From assembly GCF_046480435.1 (NCBI RefSeq), contig NZ_PKGC01000008.1: a stretch of 64,000 nucleotides of DNA, one strand, 5' to 3'. The stretch comes from Limnospira platensis. GTDB lineage: Bacteria > Cyanobacteriota > Cyanobacteriia > Cyanobacteriales > Microcoleaceae. Positions 9,601 through 16,905 of this stretch are shown one piece after another (the first letter of the stretch is position 1; each line of letters opens with the position of its first letter). The position numbers and the translations under genes are program-made. The notes under the pieces were generated by a model that saw nothing but the letters and a program-made list of their open reading frames with translations, ran no database searches and had not been told where the DNA came from.

Positions 9601-10346
9601 AATGCGGTAAAGTATCGTTTGAGATCCTCCGAAAATTCCACATCAAGATTTTCGGAGTCTCCCGTATCCAGCCGCAATTTTACGAAAACACTTTTCGATT
9701 TCAGATAATTAATCTCTCGTTTGAGTAACCGACGTTGGTTGTCTAGGTTTTTGTCCGTTAAATCAATTAAATCTTCAATAGCTTTTACCGAAAATATTGA
9801 TAAATCTACCACTAATATTCTCAGCTTATTTCGGTATCTGAGTAACATCAAGGTATCCGCTTTAAAAAACTCACCTTTCCCGCTGTATTTGTCCCAATTT
9901 ATCTTAGGTTTGGGAGGTGAAAATTCATCTTTTAACTGCGATAACCACTGGTCAATCTGTAGCTGTTTATCTTTGGGATATAGGTTGAGACTGTTATCAT
10001 CAGAAAAGCTACACTGATTATAAATAATTTCATACTTATGGTGACTTTTATGGTAATCTTTACCCAAGGATTTCAGATATTCCCGAAAAAAGTTTAACCC
10101 CGACAACCAACCTTTCTGAATCAAAAATAGTCCCCATTTTTCTAAGTTATTCCTAATGGCTTCTTCGTCGGTTATGTTTTCATCTTTGATGATTTTTCGT
10201 AGCATTTCAGGAAATCGCAATTTTTGCAAATCCCGACTATACAAATCACCAAAATTATGGCTAATTTCAGCTTCGGATATGGCTGATAAAATCCCAATAT
10301 TGAAACCTACCTCAAATAATCTTCCGAAATTTTCTGCGACTTTCAT
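6681..10346 (-). CDS. Large helicase-like P-loop ATPase, second gene of an unrecognised two-gene module
   Basis: 1221 residues. The helicase-like core is clear: Walker A GNPGIGKTT (408-416), Walker B with D615-E616 in IMIDEITGD, a motif-V-like TSSASRGLSFP, and a motif-VI-like QVIYRCRG with R858 and R860. This order fits a superfamily 2 enzyme. Residues 1-400 and 870-1221 match nothing I recognise. At 164-183 the pattern AD-x(16)-VDLS is loosely reminiscent of a PD-(D/E)xK nuclease core, but its lysine is missing. GAGG lies about 8 nt before the ATG. It follows the 1014-residue gene by 77 nt on the same strand, so the two are probably co-transcribed. The coding is AT-rich and Lys/Asn/Ile-rich compared with neighbours, suggesting acquisition. 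Function unknown; genome defence is a guess. Confidence 0.75.
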   Translation of the reverse strand: MKVAENFGRLFEVGFNIGILSAISEAEISHNFGDLYSRDLQKLRFPEMLRKIIKDENITDEEAIRNNLEKWGLFLIQKGWLSGLNFFREYLKSLGKDYHKSHHKYEIIYNQCSFSDDNSLNLYPKDKQLQIDQWLSQLKDEFSPPKPKINWDKYSGKGEFFKADTLMLLRYRNKLRILVVDLSIFSVKAIEDLIDLTDKNLDNQRRLLKREINYLKSKSVFVKLRLDTGDSENLDVEFSEDLKRYFTAFKRQDKECVKLIQAASYAYSFYGFLQQFGVVKPDNSTMINVVGYSDRNLSNLSLNPQNPHHWDLLATCANIYQNESKDAEITTARKQVMDLIRRNVAKSFKNGKSFLENLSNISRDRLNIIPPHTEIIDDFSCTLDLRQPHAEAVQKSLNSDYTYIFLTGNPGIGKTTAIVDFLKSHIDEGFLFFYVSPRKQVNLDIIEKFKNSETDNLSDDRLFCVTTNSTLLRNNAPSLTVNYLATQHQNEFNIHSVKFLPINHIENTHSSHGSPLVNRFADNRLKPSKNKVPGVLSTLCEAISNLINDNSYNHILAIVATACIQSLRMTNTGKNTLENFEKIFQKAYSKKKNEVDSQKMQSLSKRIKNIFIMIDEITGDNTGVEFLDGIRKIIEKYELTNPEYGFNTKVIVADASIVDSEVITQHLSETSPEPDKIFFRRVSQPDLDSISSKEFEFNRKSAIAINANSYPAKGLTITYKPFIESVQFNQDQLSQTKEKLPETVLSEIFADIDRLIQEPNTGQILVYIQDKIRLKRLIEDIQKQQTFVKNQDYLEVHANLSDTERQEIHQYQNQVKVVFMTSSASRGLSFPKSTHILVEVPRFQVETNLMEIIQVIYRCRGQFWEEGKLQTFDDHQKFLTFYLCDRAVYYGDDSDPNLSIQESLISMLNLLVILKTAIMTRIQGYGQVGRGNFLMIPIGGKSVSASGQSFTGQLSTLIKELYKESKRHPQNTTLTAVYMGLKELLIQCEFWLNSDDYKSSSKSDNISYLKLIPEFNAEFAKYCDPLTGLLDLKTPELAHICGSLILVNISSDLAESYQIRLAKILQSEEEKLLKKMIAIRDSSQYPPSLTASIKGAIDLIYKLQEHHDRTQTLEQQNSWDFQYYAIPLFTFIVGDQIRNYFQSQIPETENDSFRRILSQYVNVLYPCEQVLPIGDRYQEFPFVIFRSYSLEQMRSKVFSDRYLLTSTELNILNLILSQHDN

Positions 10347-10423
10347 CTGTCAACCTCAATCAATCATTATGGTGATAATTCAACTTATTGATAAATCCGG
10401 TTATTGGTGGAGTCCGATTTAGG

Positions 10424-13400
10424 TCACCGTTGATTCTGGGGATACAAAATCGAGTTAACCTCACTCAAAAAAGCCAAACTATTAAAATCGGTTTTTCCAT
10501 TCATGTGCTTAAAAAGACATTTTTTGCGTAAAGATTCATCACCAATAACGCGATCGTAGGGATCGAGTTTAATCTGGATATTCTTTCCAACTAATTTTTT
10601 TTCAAACCTGTAAAAGTGGAAAAAAGTCAAATATTGCAGAATGTCTTGTTTCAGAAAGTTATCATGAATCAATCCCTCGCGAATATGCTGATCGTCCAGG
10701 ACTCCTTGATAGATATTTAATAAAGTTGCGTAGGACATCACCCCATTATAAAAGCGATCATCTTCGTTTTTGGTTTTCACAGACACACCATTAAATAGGT
10801 TAAAAAATACCACCACGTTTTTACTAGGGTCTTCTACCAAGTTTAATAAGTTAGCAGTATCCTTGAGGCTATAGGAATCCTGGTATAAGGTTTTCTTTTT
10901 TCTGACATAATACTTATTAAAGAAAATCGGATATATTTTAATATCTGGTAATCCTGATTGGAGAGATTGAATTAAAGTGGGTGACATAAAATAAAACTCA
11001 TCTTCATCATTGTCCTCTACTTGGGTGAGGTGTAAATTATCAGTAAATGGCGCTTTGGCTATATACAAAAAGTGACGATATTCTAATCCTGATTGATGGT
11101 AAAGATCATATATTAAATCAATTAAAATTGAGGGTTCTGTATATAAATTCCGAGAGAGATAATTTCCCGAAAAGGTTTTTAATAACTGTACGACAATTTG
11201 ATTATCTGACTGCTTCTTAATTCCGATCGCTTCACCAAATATAGTAGAAATCCGGTCTTGGCGATCGCCTTTAAATAAACCATCACTTTCAACACTAGAA
11301 ACTACAATTAAAGCCAATTTATCCAGGGAGAAACTGCGACTATCAGCAGATTTATCTAGGCTAAACTTGCGCGGTAATACCGAATACAACGAACCCAAAG
11401 CATTTCCTTTAGCAAACTTGTCGGTCAGATTTTTAATCCGCAACCCTTGAGAATTGGCGCGATATTTATTATTCAATAAATGACTAATTACTTTCGATAA
11501 ATTACCCATAAATTTCTCCGCTTCAAAAGGTTTATCTTCGCTTCCTTCATGAAGTCTAAAAATTGGCAAAAACACCAGTTTCCAATCTTCCAGAATTATC
11601 CGCAAACTGATATTAATCAGCAGAGACATGGTAAACCGATAAATAAAACTCTGTACAAAATCATAATGACCCTGATTTAAGCATTCTTTATCGTAGGGAA
11701 AAATAATTCCTGGAATATTGCTAAAAATTTGTCCTGTGGTTTTGCGAGTTAGGTCACTTTTAGGAAGGAAGAAAACCGGAAGAGATTTTTTGATTTGATC
11801 AATCCCATAATAGTTGATGGTAAATTGCTGATTTTCTGATGTCTGATAATAGCGGATATCTTCGATTTTCAGATTACCCGGAAGTTGACAAAATATTCCC
11901 GTGTCAGGACTAGAATCGCCAATAGTAATGTACTGAAGACACTCTTTGGTATTCCTTTCTACTACCTGATTAAAAAACAAACCATTGCTAATTTTCTCAA
12001 TATCTGATTCTAATATTCCCTTATAGATACCAATTTTAACCGGAAAATTTTGGGGTGCTAAAATAGTGGATTGTTTAATAAAATCATGAAGTAGCGATTT
12101 GAGTTTCATAATTTTTGTGATAACGTTGCATTGCTTAAATCCTTTAATTACACCTCTCAAAAACTTAGACTTTGCATCTTCATCTGTTCCCTGAAAAATA
12201 GGCAAAAAATAGGTCTCAAAACTCTCGCTAACATTATAAGTTAGTTCCGATTGTGGATCATAATCTTCTTGGTCAGGATTACTGCGAGTCGCAAACGCAA
12301 AATAGTAAATAAAAGCGATTTTTAAGACCTTTTTATAATACTGAGATTCCTGAGAAAATTCTTCTTGCTCAGGATTAATCATCTCAATATAATAGTCGAA
12401 TGGTGGTTTACTTCCCGTAGCTGAAGTCGGGTTGTTAAATTTAAGTTTTAAGCCAAAAGTAAAGGTTCTCTCGCTTCCGTCTGGACTGGTGGTTTCCCCT
12501 AAACTCTCGCTAATTATCGGAATAATGGGGAGAGAGTCAAACACCTCTGACCGGGAAAACCAATCCCGATAATTAATGGTTTCTCCACCATAACTAACTA
12601 GATAATCTCCATCCTGTTTGTCATGGTCATCAATATAAGCCACCATATCTTTTAGTCGCCGAATTAAATCCTGTAAATAAACTAAATCGGGATGATTATT
12701 AGTGGCTAAATTGGTGGCTAAATATTCCAAATAGCAGATTTTGGCGTGTTTTTTGAGTTTCCCCAGGGATTCGGTATCGACTACTTTCTGCAATTTATAA
12801 AAATCCGAAGATTTATCATTAGTTAAATTATCTAGGATTTCGAGAGTGTCTTGTACGTCTTCGGAGGATTCTTGGTCTAGTTTTTCCTCAATATAGTTAC
12901 TGAGTCCCTGTTTTAAATCTTGGGTAAATTGATTGATATTTCTTACGGAAATTGTCAGTTTATGAAACTTGAGGAGAGAATTACTACCCACATCATTAAG
13001 CCGTGTTTCTAACTCTGATGTTCTCACGTTTGGCTTAGTCGGAAAATCATAATATAAACTGAGTTTCTGATTATTTATTTCCTGTAAGGTTTTATTTATT
13101 TCCTGTAAGGTTCGGATAAAGCTATGAGTTAAAGAGTTAATATCTCGGTGATTATTATCTCTGGCTAATTCCTGTAACTTGTCTTGTAATAAATCCCGAA
13201 TTTGTCTGATTTGTTGGTTAAATATATTTTGAGTATTACTATTAAAATTCACTGTAGCCGATTTACTGATACCCCTGGAACTAATGGGGTTAGCAATATT
13301 TTGTTTAATTAGTTGATTGGTAATAGTCTCTAAGTCGATAATGAGATGATTTTTATTTCGAGAAATTTTGAATGGTTGTTGTTGGGGAATTTGCTCGATA

Positions 13401-13468
13401 ATTTTAGTTAATATATCGCTGTAGTCTACGAGTTCTAAGTTGCTGTCAGCTATTCCTAAAATGTTCAT
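10424..13468 (-). CDS. Unrecognised 1014-residue protein, first gene of the helicase module
   Basis: No family was recognised. The N-terminal ~250 residues are rich in Asn, Gln and Leu, with predicted helices and coiled-coil-like runs. The middle is mixed. The C-terminal third alternates strands and helices: LALIVVSS, DRISTIFGEAIGI, ILIDLIYDLYHQSG, HFLYIAKAPF, IKIYPIFFNKYYVRKK, NVVVFFNLFNG. That order is distantly like an RNase H/PIWI fold, but no catalytic DEDX set can be assigned. No signal peptide or membrane segment is seen. AGGAGT lies 5 nt before ATG 13468, a strong ribosome-binding site. It lies 77 nt upstream of the helicase gene, and a 26-bp tandem duplication sits in its leader. AT-rich like its partner. 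Real coding is near certain; function is unknown. Confidence 0.75.
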   Translation of the reverse strand: MNILGIADSNLELVDYSDILTKIIEQIPQQQPFKISRNKNHLIIDLETITNQLIKQNIANPISSRGISKSATVNFNSNTQNIFNQQIRQIRDLLQDKLQELARDNNHRDINSLTHSFIRTLQEINKTLQEINNQKLSLYYDFPTKPNVRTSELETRLNDVGSNSLLKFHKLTISVRNINQFTQDLKQGLSNYIEEKLDQESSEDVQDTLEILDNLTNDKSSDFYKLQKVVDTESLGKLKKHAKICYLEYLATNLATNNHPDLVYLQDLIRRLKDMVAYIDDHDKQDGDYLVSYGGETINYRDWFSRSEVFDSLPIIPIISESLGETTSPDGSERTFTFGLKLKFNNPTSATGSKPPFDYYIEMINPEQEEFSQESQYYKKVLKIAFIYYFAFATRSNPDQEDYDPQSELTYNVSESFETYFLPIFQGTDEDAKSKFLRGVIKGFKQCNVITKIMKLKSLLHDFIKQSTILAPQNFPVKIGIYKGILESDIEKISNGLFFNQVVERNTKECLQYITIGDSSPDTGIFCQLPGNLKIEDIRYYQTSENQQFTINYYGIDQIKKSLPVFFLPKSDLTRKTTGQIFSNIPGIIFPYDKECLNQGHYDFVQSFIYRFTMSLLINISLRIILEDWKLVFLPIFRLHEGSEDKPFEAEKFMGNLSKVISHLLNNKYRANSQGLRIKNLTDKFAKGNALGSLYSVLPRKFSLDKSADSRSFSLDKLALIVVSSVESDGLFKGDRQDRISTIFGEAIGIKKQSDNQIVVQLLKTFSGNYLSRNLYTEPSILIDLIYDLYHQSGLEYRHFLYIAKAPFTDNLHLTQVEDNDEDEFYFMSPTLIQSLQSGLPDIKIYPIFFNKYYVRKKKTLYQDSYSLKDTANLLNLVEDPSKNVVVFFNLFNGVSVKTKNEDDRFYNGVMSYATLLNIYQGVLDDQHIREGLIHDNFLKQDILQYLTFFHFYRFEKKLVGKNIQIKLDPYDRVIGDESLRKKCLFKHMNGKTDFNSLAFLSEVNSILYPQNQR

Positions 13469-13499
13469 GTTGACTCCTGATGATAAATAGCAGCGATCG

Positions 13500-13551
13500 C
13501 CTTAATAATTATGGAGGTGATTAAACCTTAATAATTATGGGGGTGATTAAA
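13500..13551. repeat. Perfect 26-bp tandem duplication in the promoter region of the helicase module
   Basis: Two adjacent 26-bp units (13500-13525 and 13526-13551) differ at one base (GGAGG versus GGGGG). Each contains TTAATAATTATGG and GGTGATTAAA. They end 31 nt upstream of the ATG of the 1014-residue gene, where an operator or promoter would be. A repeated protein-binding site is plausible; nothing more can be shown. Confidence 0.75.
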
Positions 13552-13601
13552 TAGGTGATGACTCAGGCTTGCCTTCACCTATCCTTATATGTAATAATAG
13601 A

Positions 13602-13871
13602 CTAGAATGCTTGAATCCACTCTTTCACGTCGTACTCAGTCCAGATCCCATTTTTCCAATAGGGGTCAGCTTCCACCAAGCCGCGAACGATCGCCTCTGA
13701 TTCAGCCTCATAAATCCCCAGAACTTTAGTTAAATCTTTAGTGGGTCCAATAGTAATTAAAACCCCCGATTCTTTCTGTTCCTTTAAACCCTGTAAATGT
13801 TCTGGTCGGTAGGGTTCCCGTTTCGCCAAAACGTCTTCACAGTAGCTACCAAACATGATATATTTTGCCAT
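13602..13871 (-). CDS. YciI family protein
   Basis: An 89-residue protein of the small YciI (ferredoxin-like, dimeric) family. It starts KYIMFGSYCEDV, followed by the conserved R-x-x-H (RPEHL) and the pattern SGVLITIGPT...GIYEAESEAIVRGLVEADPYWKNGIW...VKEW. Family members are small enzymes or binding proteins; the His-Asp pair (H24 here, D70 in EADPY) is the presumed active site. The substrate in cyanobacteria is unknown. It is a single gene in the same direction as pheT upstream. Confidence 0.88.
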   Translation of the reverse strand: MAKYIMFGSYCEDVLAKREPYRPEHLQGLKEQKESGVLITIGPTKDLTKVLGIYEAESEAIVRGLVEADPYWKNGIWTEYDVKEWIQAF

Positions 13872-13997
13872 AACCTTGTCACTTGAGGAAACTAATCACC
13901 ACCATAGATATTATCACATTATACCACCTCAATGGTAATGGGTGTCTAGGGTCTTTTGAGAAAATTCTCAGAAGTGGTTATCGACAAGGGGAGTCTA

Positions 13998-14017
13998 CCT
14001 CCCCCAAAGCAGGGGAG
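13998..14017 (-). terminator. Hairpin after pheT
   Basis: CCTCCCC and GGGGAGG pair around a short AAAGC-type loop, about 40 nt after the pheT stop on the minus strand. There is no clear T-run, so it may be a weak or stabilising hairpin rather than a full intrinsic terminator. Confidence 0.45.
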
Positions 14018-14052
14018 GAGGAGGTAGAAAGGGAGGGAGAAAGGGAGGCTGA

Positions 14053-16506
14053 CTAACTTCTTAAAGTCACCTGAAACTCCTTAGCCAAAGCATCCCTAAT
14101 TTTTTGCTGTATGGGTTCTATATCCTCATCAGTGAGGGTGCGATCGCCAACCCGATAAACCAAACGAAAAGCCAAACTCCGCTGATTTTCGGGAACATTT
14201 TTGCCACGGTATTCGTCGAATAACTCCACCGATTCCAGAATTTTACCACCTGTTTTAATCATCGTTTTTTGCAAATCAGCCACCGACACCGAATCCTCCA
14301 CAAAAAAGGCGAGGTCGCGGTCACTAGCGGGGAAAGTAGAATAGGACTGAAAAGGTCGCTTTAAGTAATCCTTAGCCGTAATAGCCGCCGTGAGTACCGA
14401 GAGACGAAACTCGAATAAATAGACAGCTTCAGGAAGTTCTTTTTCCCGTTGAATTTGGGGGTGTAGTTGACCGAAAATTCCCAGGCGATCGCCATTTAAC
14501 CATAACGTAGCTGTCCGTCCAGGATGGAGCATTTTAGCATCAGATTCTTGGCGATATTCCACAGACAAAGACAACCGCTCCCATACCGATTCTAACACGC
14601 CTTTAGCCTCAAACCAACTCATGGCATTATCCTTCCCACTGTTGACCCAACGACCCTGAGACGGGTCGCCACCAATCACCCCAGCGATCGCATCTTCTTC
14701 GTGATAGACCTCTCCATCACGCCGAAAAATCCGGCCAATTTCCAACCCATTTAACGGACCATTACCATTTTCCAGGTTAAACACAAAAGCATCAATTAAC
14801 CCAGATAACATCTCAGTTCGTAAAGCCGAATACTCCACAAACAGAGGATTAGCAATTACCACCTGATTATCCCCCTGTTGTTTAACTAGGGAATAGTGCA
14901 TCAACTCCGTCAAACCCGCCGCTCGAAAAGCCGCGCGCAAGTCTCTTTTAGCCGCTTCTTCTGGTGGTAAATAACCGGGGACACTCTGAGTCGGAAGAGT
15001 ATCAGAAAAGCGGTCATATCCATATAATCGCGCCACCTCTTCAATCAGGTCAATTTCCCTTTCCAAGTCCCGTTGACGATAGGGGGGAACTGTCACCGTC
15101 CAGACTACCGATTCCCCCTCTTGGCGGCTAGTACCACATCCCAAAGCATTTAAAATACCTTCAACCTCTGGGGGTTGTAAATAGGACTCAACCTCTGTAT
15201 CTTCTCCCCGTTTGAGAGGTCCTAAAATAGCATTAAGGCGATCGAGACTCAGGAAAACCTCCTGAGTCATCCGCATTTGGGTAGCACCGCTCGCCACTTT
15301 CTGGACCGTAGCAGTTCCCCCAGCTAGTTCTGAGATTAATAATATAGCACGACGGCAAGCCAGAGCCAGTTCCGCTTGATTTATGCCGCGTTCATAACGG
15401 GTAGACGATTCGGTGCGGATACCCTGAACACGCGCCGATCGCCTAATAGCCACCGGAGAAAACACCGCCGCCTCTAGGATTAAATTAGTCGTCCCCTCGT
15501 GAACTTCCGTGTCCTCGCCTCCCATAACCCCCGCTAAAGCAACCGGTTGATCATTAGCGGTAATCACCAGATTTTGTTCTTGTAGCTGGCGGGTTTGACC
15601 ATCAAGGGTTTTAAGAGACTCAGAAGCCTTAGCAAAACGCACCCCGATAGTCAGGTTTTGAGACCCAGTAAGGTTAGTAAGCCGATCGCGATCGAAAGCG
15701 TGGAGAGGCTGCCCCCATTCTAATAAAATGTAGTTGGTGACATCGACCACATTGTTAATGGGACGAATTCCCGCCGCCTGTAGCCGTCGTTTTAGCCAAT
15801 CAGGAGAGGGGGCAATTTTGACATTGGCGATCGCACCTCCGATATAGGTAGGACAGGCTTGCGATTCCATGAGATCAATTTCCAACCCACCTGCTGGGTC
15901 TTGGTCGCCAATTAATACCCCCGCCGCGTCAGGAATTTTCAAACTCCCGCCAGTCAAAGCCGCCACTTCTCTAGCAATTCCCACCATACTCAACCCGTCC
16001 GCACGATTAGCAGTAGCTGTGACATCCAGGATCACGTCATCGAGTCCGATTAGGGGTCGGACATCACTTCCCAGCACAGGCTCGTCTAAATCAAAGCTAT
16101 GGATACCTGGTGATTCTTTTTCTAAACCCAATTCTGATAGGGAACAAATCATTCCCATGGAGGGAACACCCCGCAGCTTAGTTTTTTTGAGCTTCAGGTC
16201 AATGGCGGGGAGATAAGTGCCAATAGTCGCTACAGCCACAATCATATCTGCTGCCGCATTAGGGGCCCCACAAACGATATTTAGGCGATCGCTTTGTCCT
16301 ATGTCTACCTGACAGACTCGCAGTTTATCCGCGTTAGGGTGGGGTGCAATTTCCGCAATTTTCCCTAATACCACACCATCAGCCCAAGTGCGGCGATCTT
16401 CGATATCTTCTACTTCAAATCCCGCTACCGTCAGGGTTTCCGCTAATTGTTCGGGACTGATACTGATGTCTACCAGTTCTCGTAACCAGTTTAATGAGAT
16501 CCGCAT
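14053..16506 (-). CDS. pheT: Phenylalanine--tRNA ligase beta subunit
   Basis: The 817-residue beta chain of the alpha2-beta2 PheRS, which charges tRNA-Phe in the cytoplasm together with PheS (not in this window). Visible in order: an N-terminal domain MRISLNWLRELVDI; a tRNA-binding OB fold with HPNADKLRVCQVD and IVCGAPN; the B3/B4 editing region with VDVTNYILLEWGQPLHAFD and GVMGGEDTEV; the B5 region with IDLIEEVARLYGYD; and the C-terminal ferredoxin-like anticodon-binding domain from about 724 (STFPASDRDLAFFVED). Length is typical. As in most cyanobacteria it stands apart from pheS. Confidence 0.97.
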   Translation of the reverse strand: MRISLNWLRELVDISISPEQLAETLTVAGFEVEDIEDRRTWADGVVLGKIAEIAPHPNADKLRVCQVDIGQSDRLNIVCGAPNAAADMIVAVATIGTYLPAIDLKLKKTKLRGVPSMGMICSLSELGLEKESPGIHSFDLDEPVLGSDVRPLIGLDDVILDVTATANRADGLSMVGIAREVAALTGGSLKIPDAAGVLIGDQDPAGGLEIDLMESQACPTYIGGAIANVKIAPSPDWLKRRLQAAGIRPINNVVDVTNYILLEWGQPLHAFDRDRLTNLTGSQNLTIGVRFAKASESLKTLDGQTRQLQEQNLVITANDQPVALAGVMGGEDTEVHEGTTNLILEAAVFSPVAIRRSARVQGIRTESSTRYERGINQAELALACRRAILLISELAGGTATVQKVASGATQMRMTQEVFLSLDRLNAILGPLKRGEDTEVESYLQPPEVEGILNALGCGTSRQEGESVVWTVTVPPYRQRDLEREIDLIEEVARLYGYDRFSDTLPTQSVPGYLPPEEAAKRDLRAAFRAAGLTELMHYSLVKQQGDNQVVIANPLFVEYSALRTEMLSGLIDAFVFNLENGNGPLNGLEIGRIFRRDGEVYHEEDAIAGVIGGDPSQGRWVNSGKDNAMSWFEAKGVLESVWERLSLSVEYRQESDAKMLHPGRTATLWLNGDRLGIFGQLHPQIQREKELPEAVYLFEFRLSVLTAAITAKDYLKRPFQSYSTFPASDRDLAFFVEDSVSVADLQKTMIKTGGKILESVELFDEYRGKNVPENQRSLAFRLVYRVGDRTLTDEDIEPIQQKIRDALAKEFQVTLRS

Positions 16507-16905
16507 ATCACTTCAATTTTTTTGTCCGATTCTCCATTCTAAGGAGTCAACTAGCCTAGTGGCGAAACTTTTTTCTGGGGACCTGTTGGCGGATCATGGT
16601 AGCAATTACTAGATTTTTGGGGTGCGATCGCTGATAATAGTGTTTAATTCCCGTGGTTAGAGGTTCCCTGAGAAAGTTAGGTAATAATTGGGTATAGATA
16701 GCAGATAGAGCAGACCCACCATGTTAATTGTCCTAGAATGGTAGTTAGGTCTACAGAGTTAGGATATTGAATATTATTCCTGAAATCTCTAAGATCAAAT
16801 CCTTTGACCTGCTGTTAAGAGTTCCCTGTGCCTTGCTATATAGATAGCTACTTACACGAATTCGCGGTCTGACGTTAATCTTAAATTGAGTTATCTCCAA
16901 CCGCC
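16507..16905. other. 399-bp divergent promoter region between pheT and spkB
   Basis: The region must hold the promoters for pheT (leftward) and spkB (rightward). No open frame of note, tRNA-like structure or repeat was recognised. A HIP1-like GCGATCGC lies near 16624. Confidence 0.5.

Noticed and set aside
7900..10422. Several 64-98-codon frames on the plus strand inside the helicase gene
   Set aside because: They lie antisense to a long, well-supported coding region with helicase motifs and have no own features.
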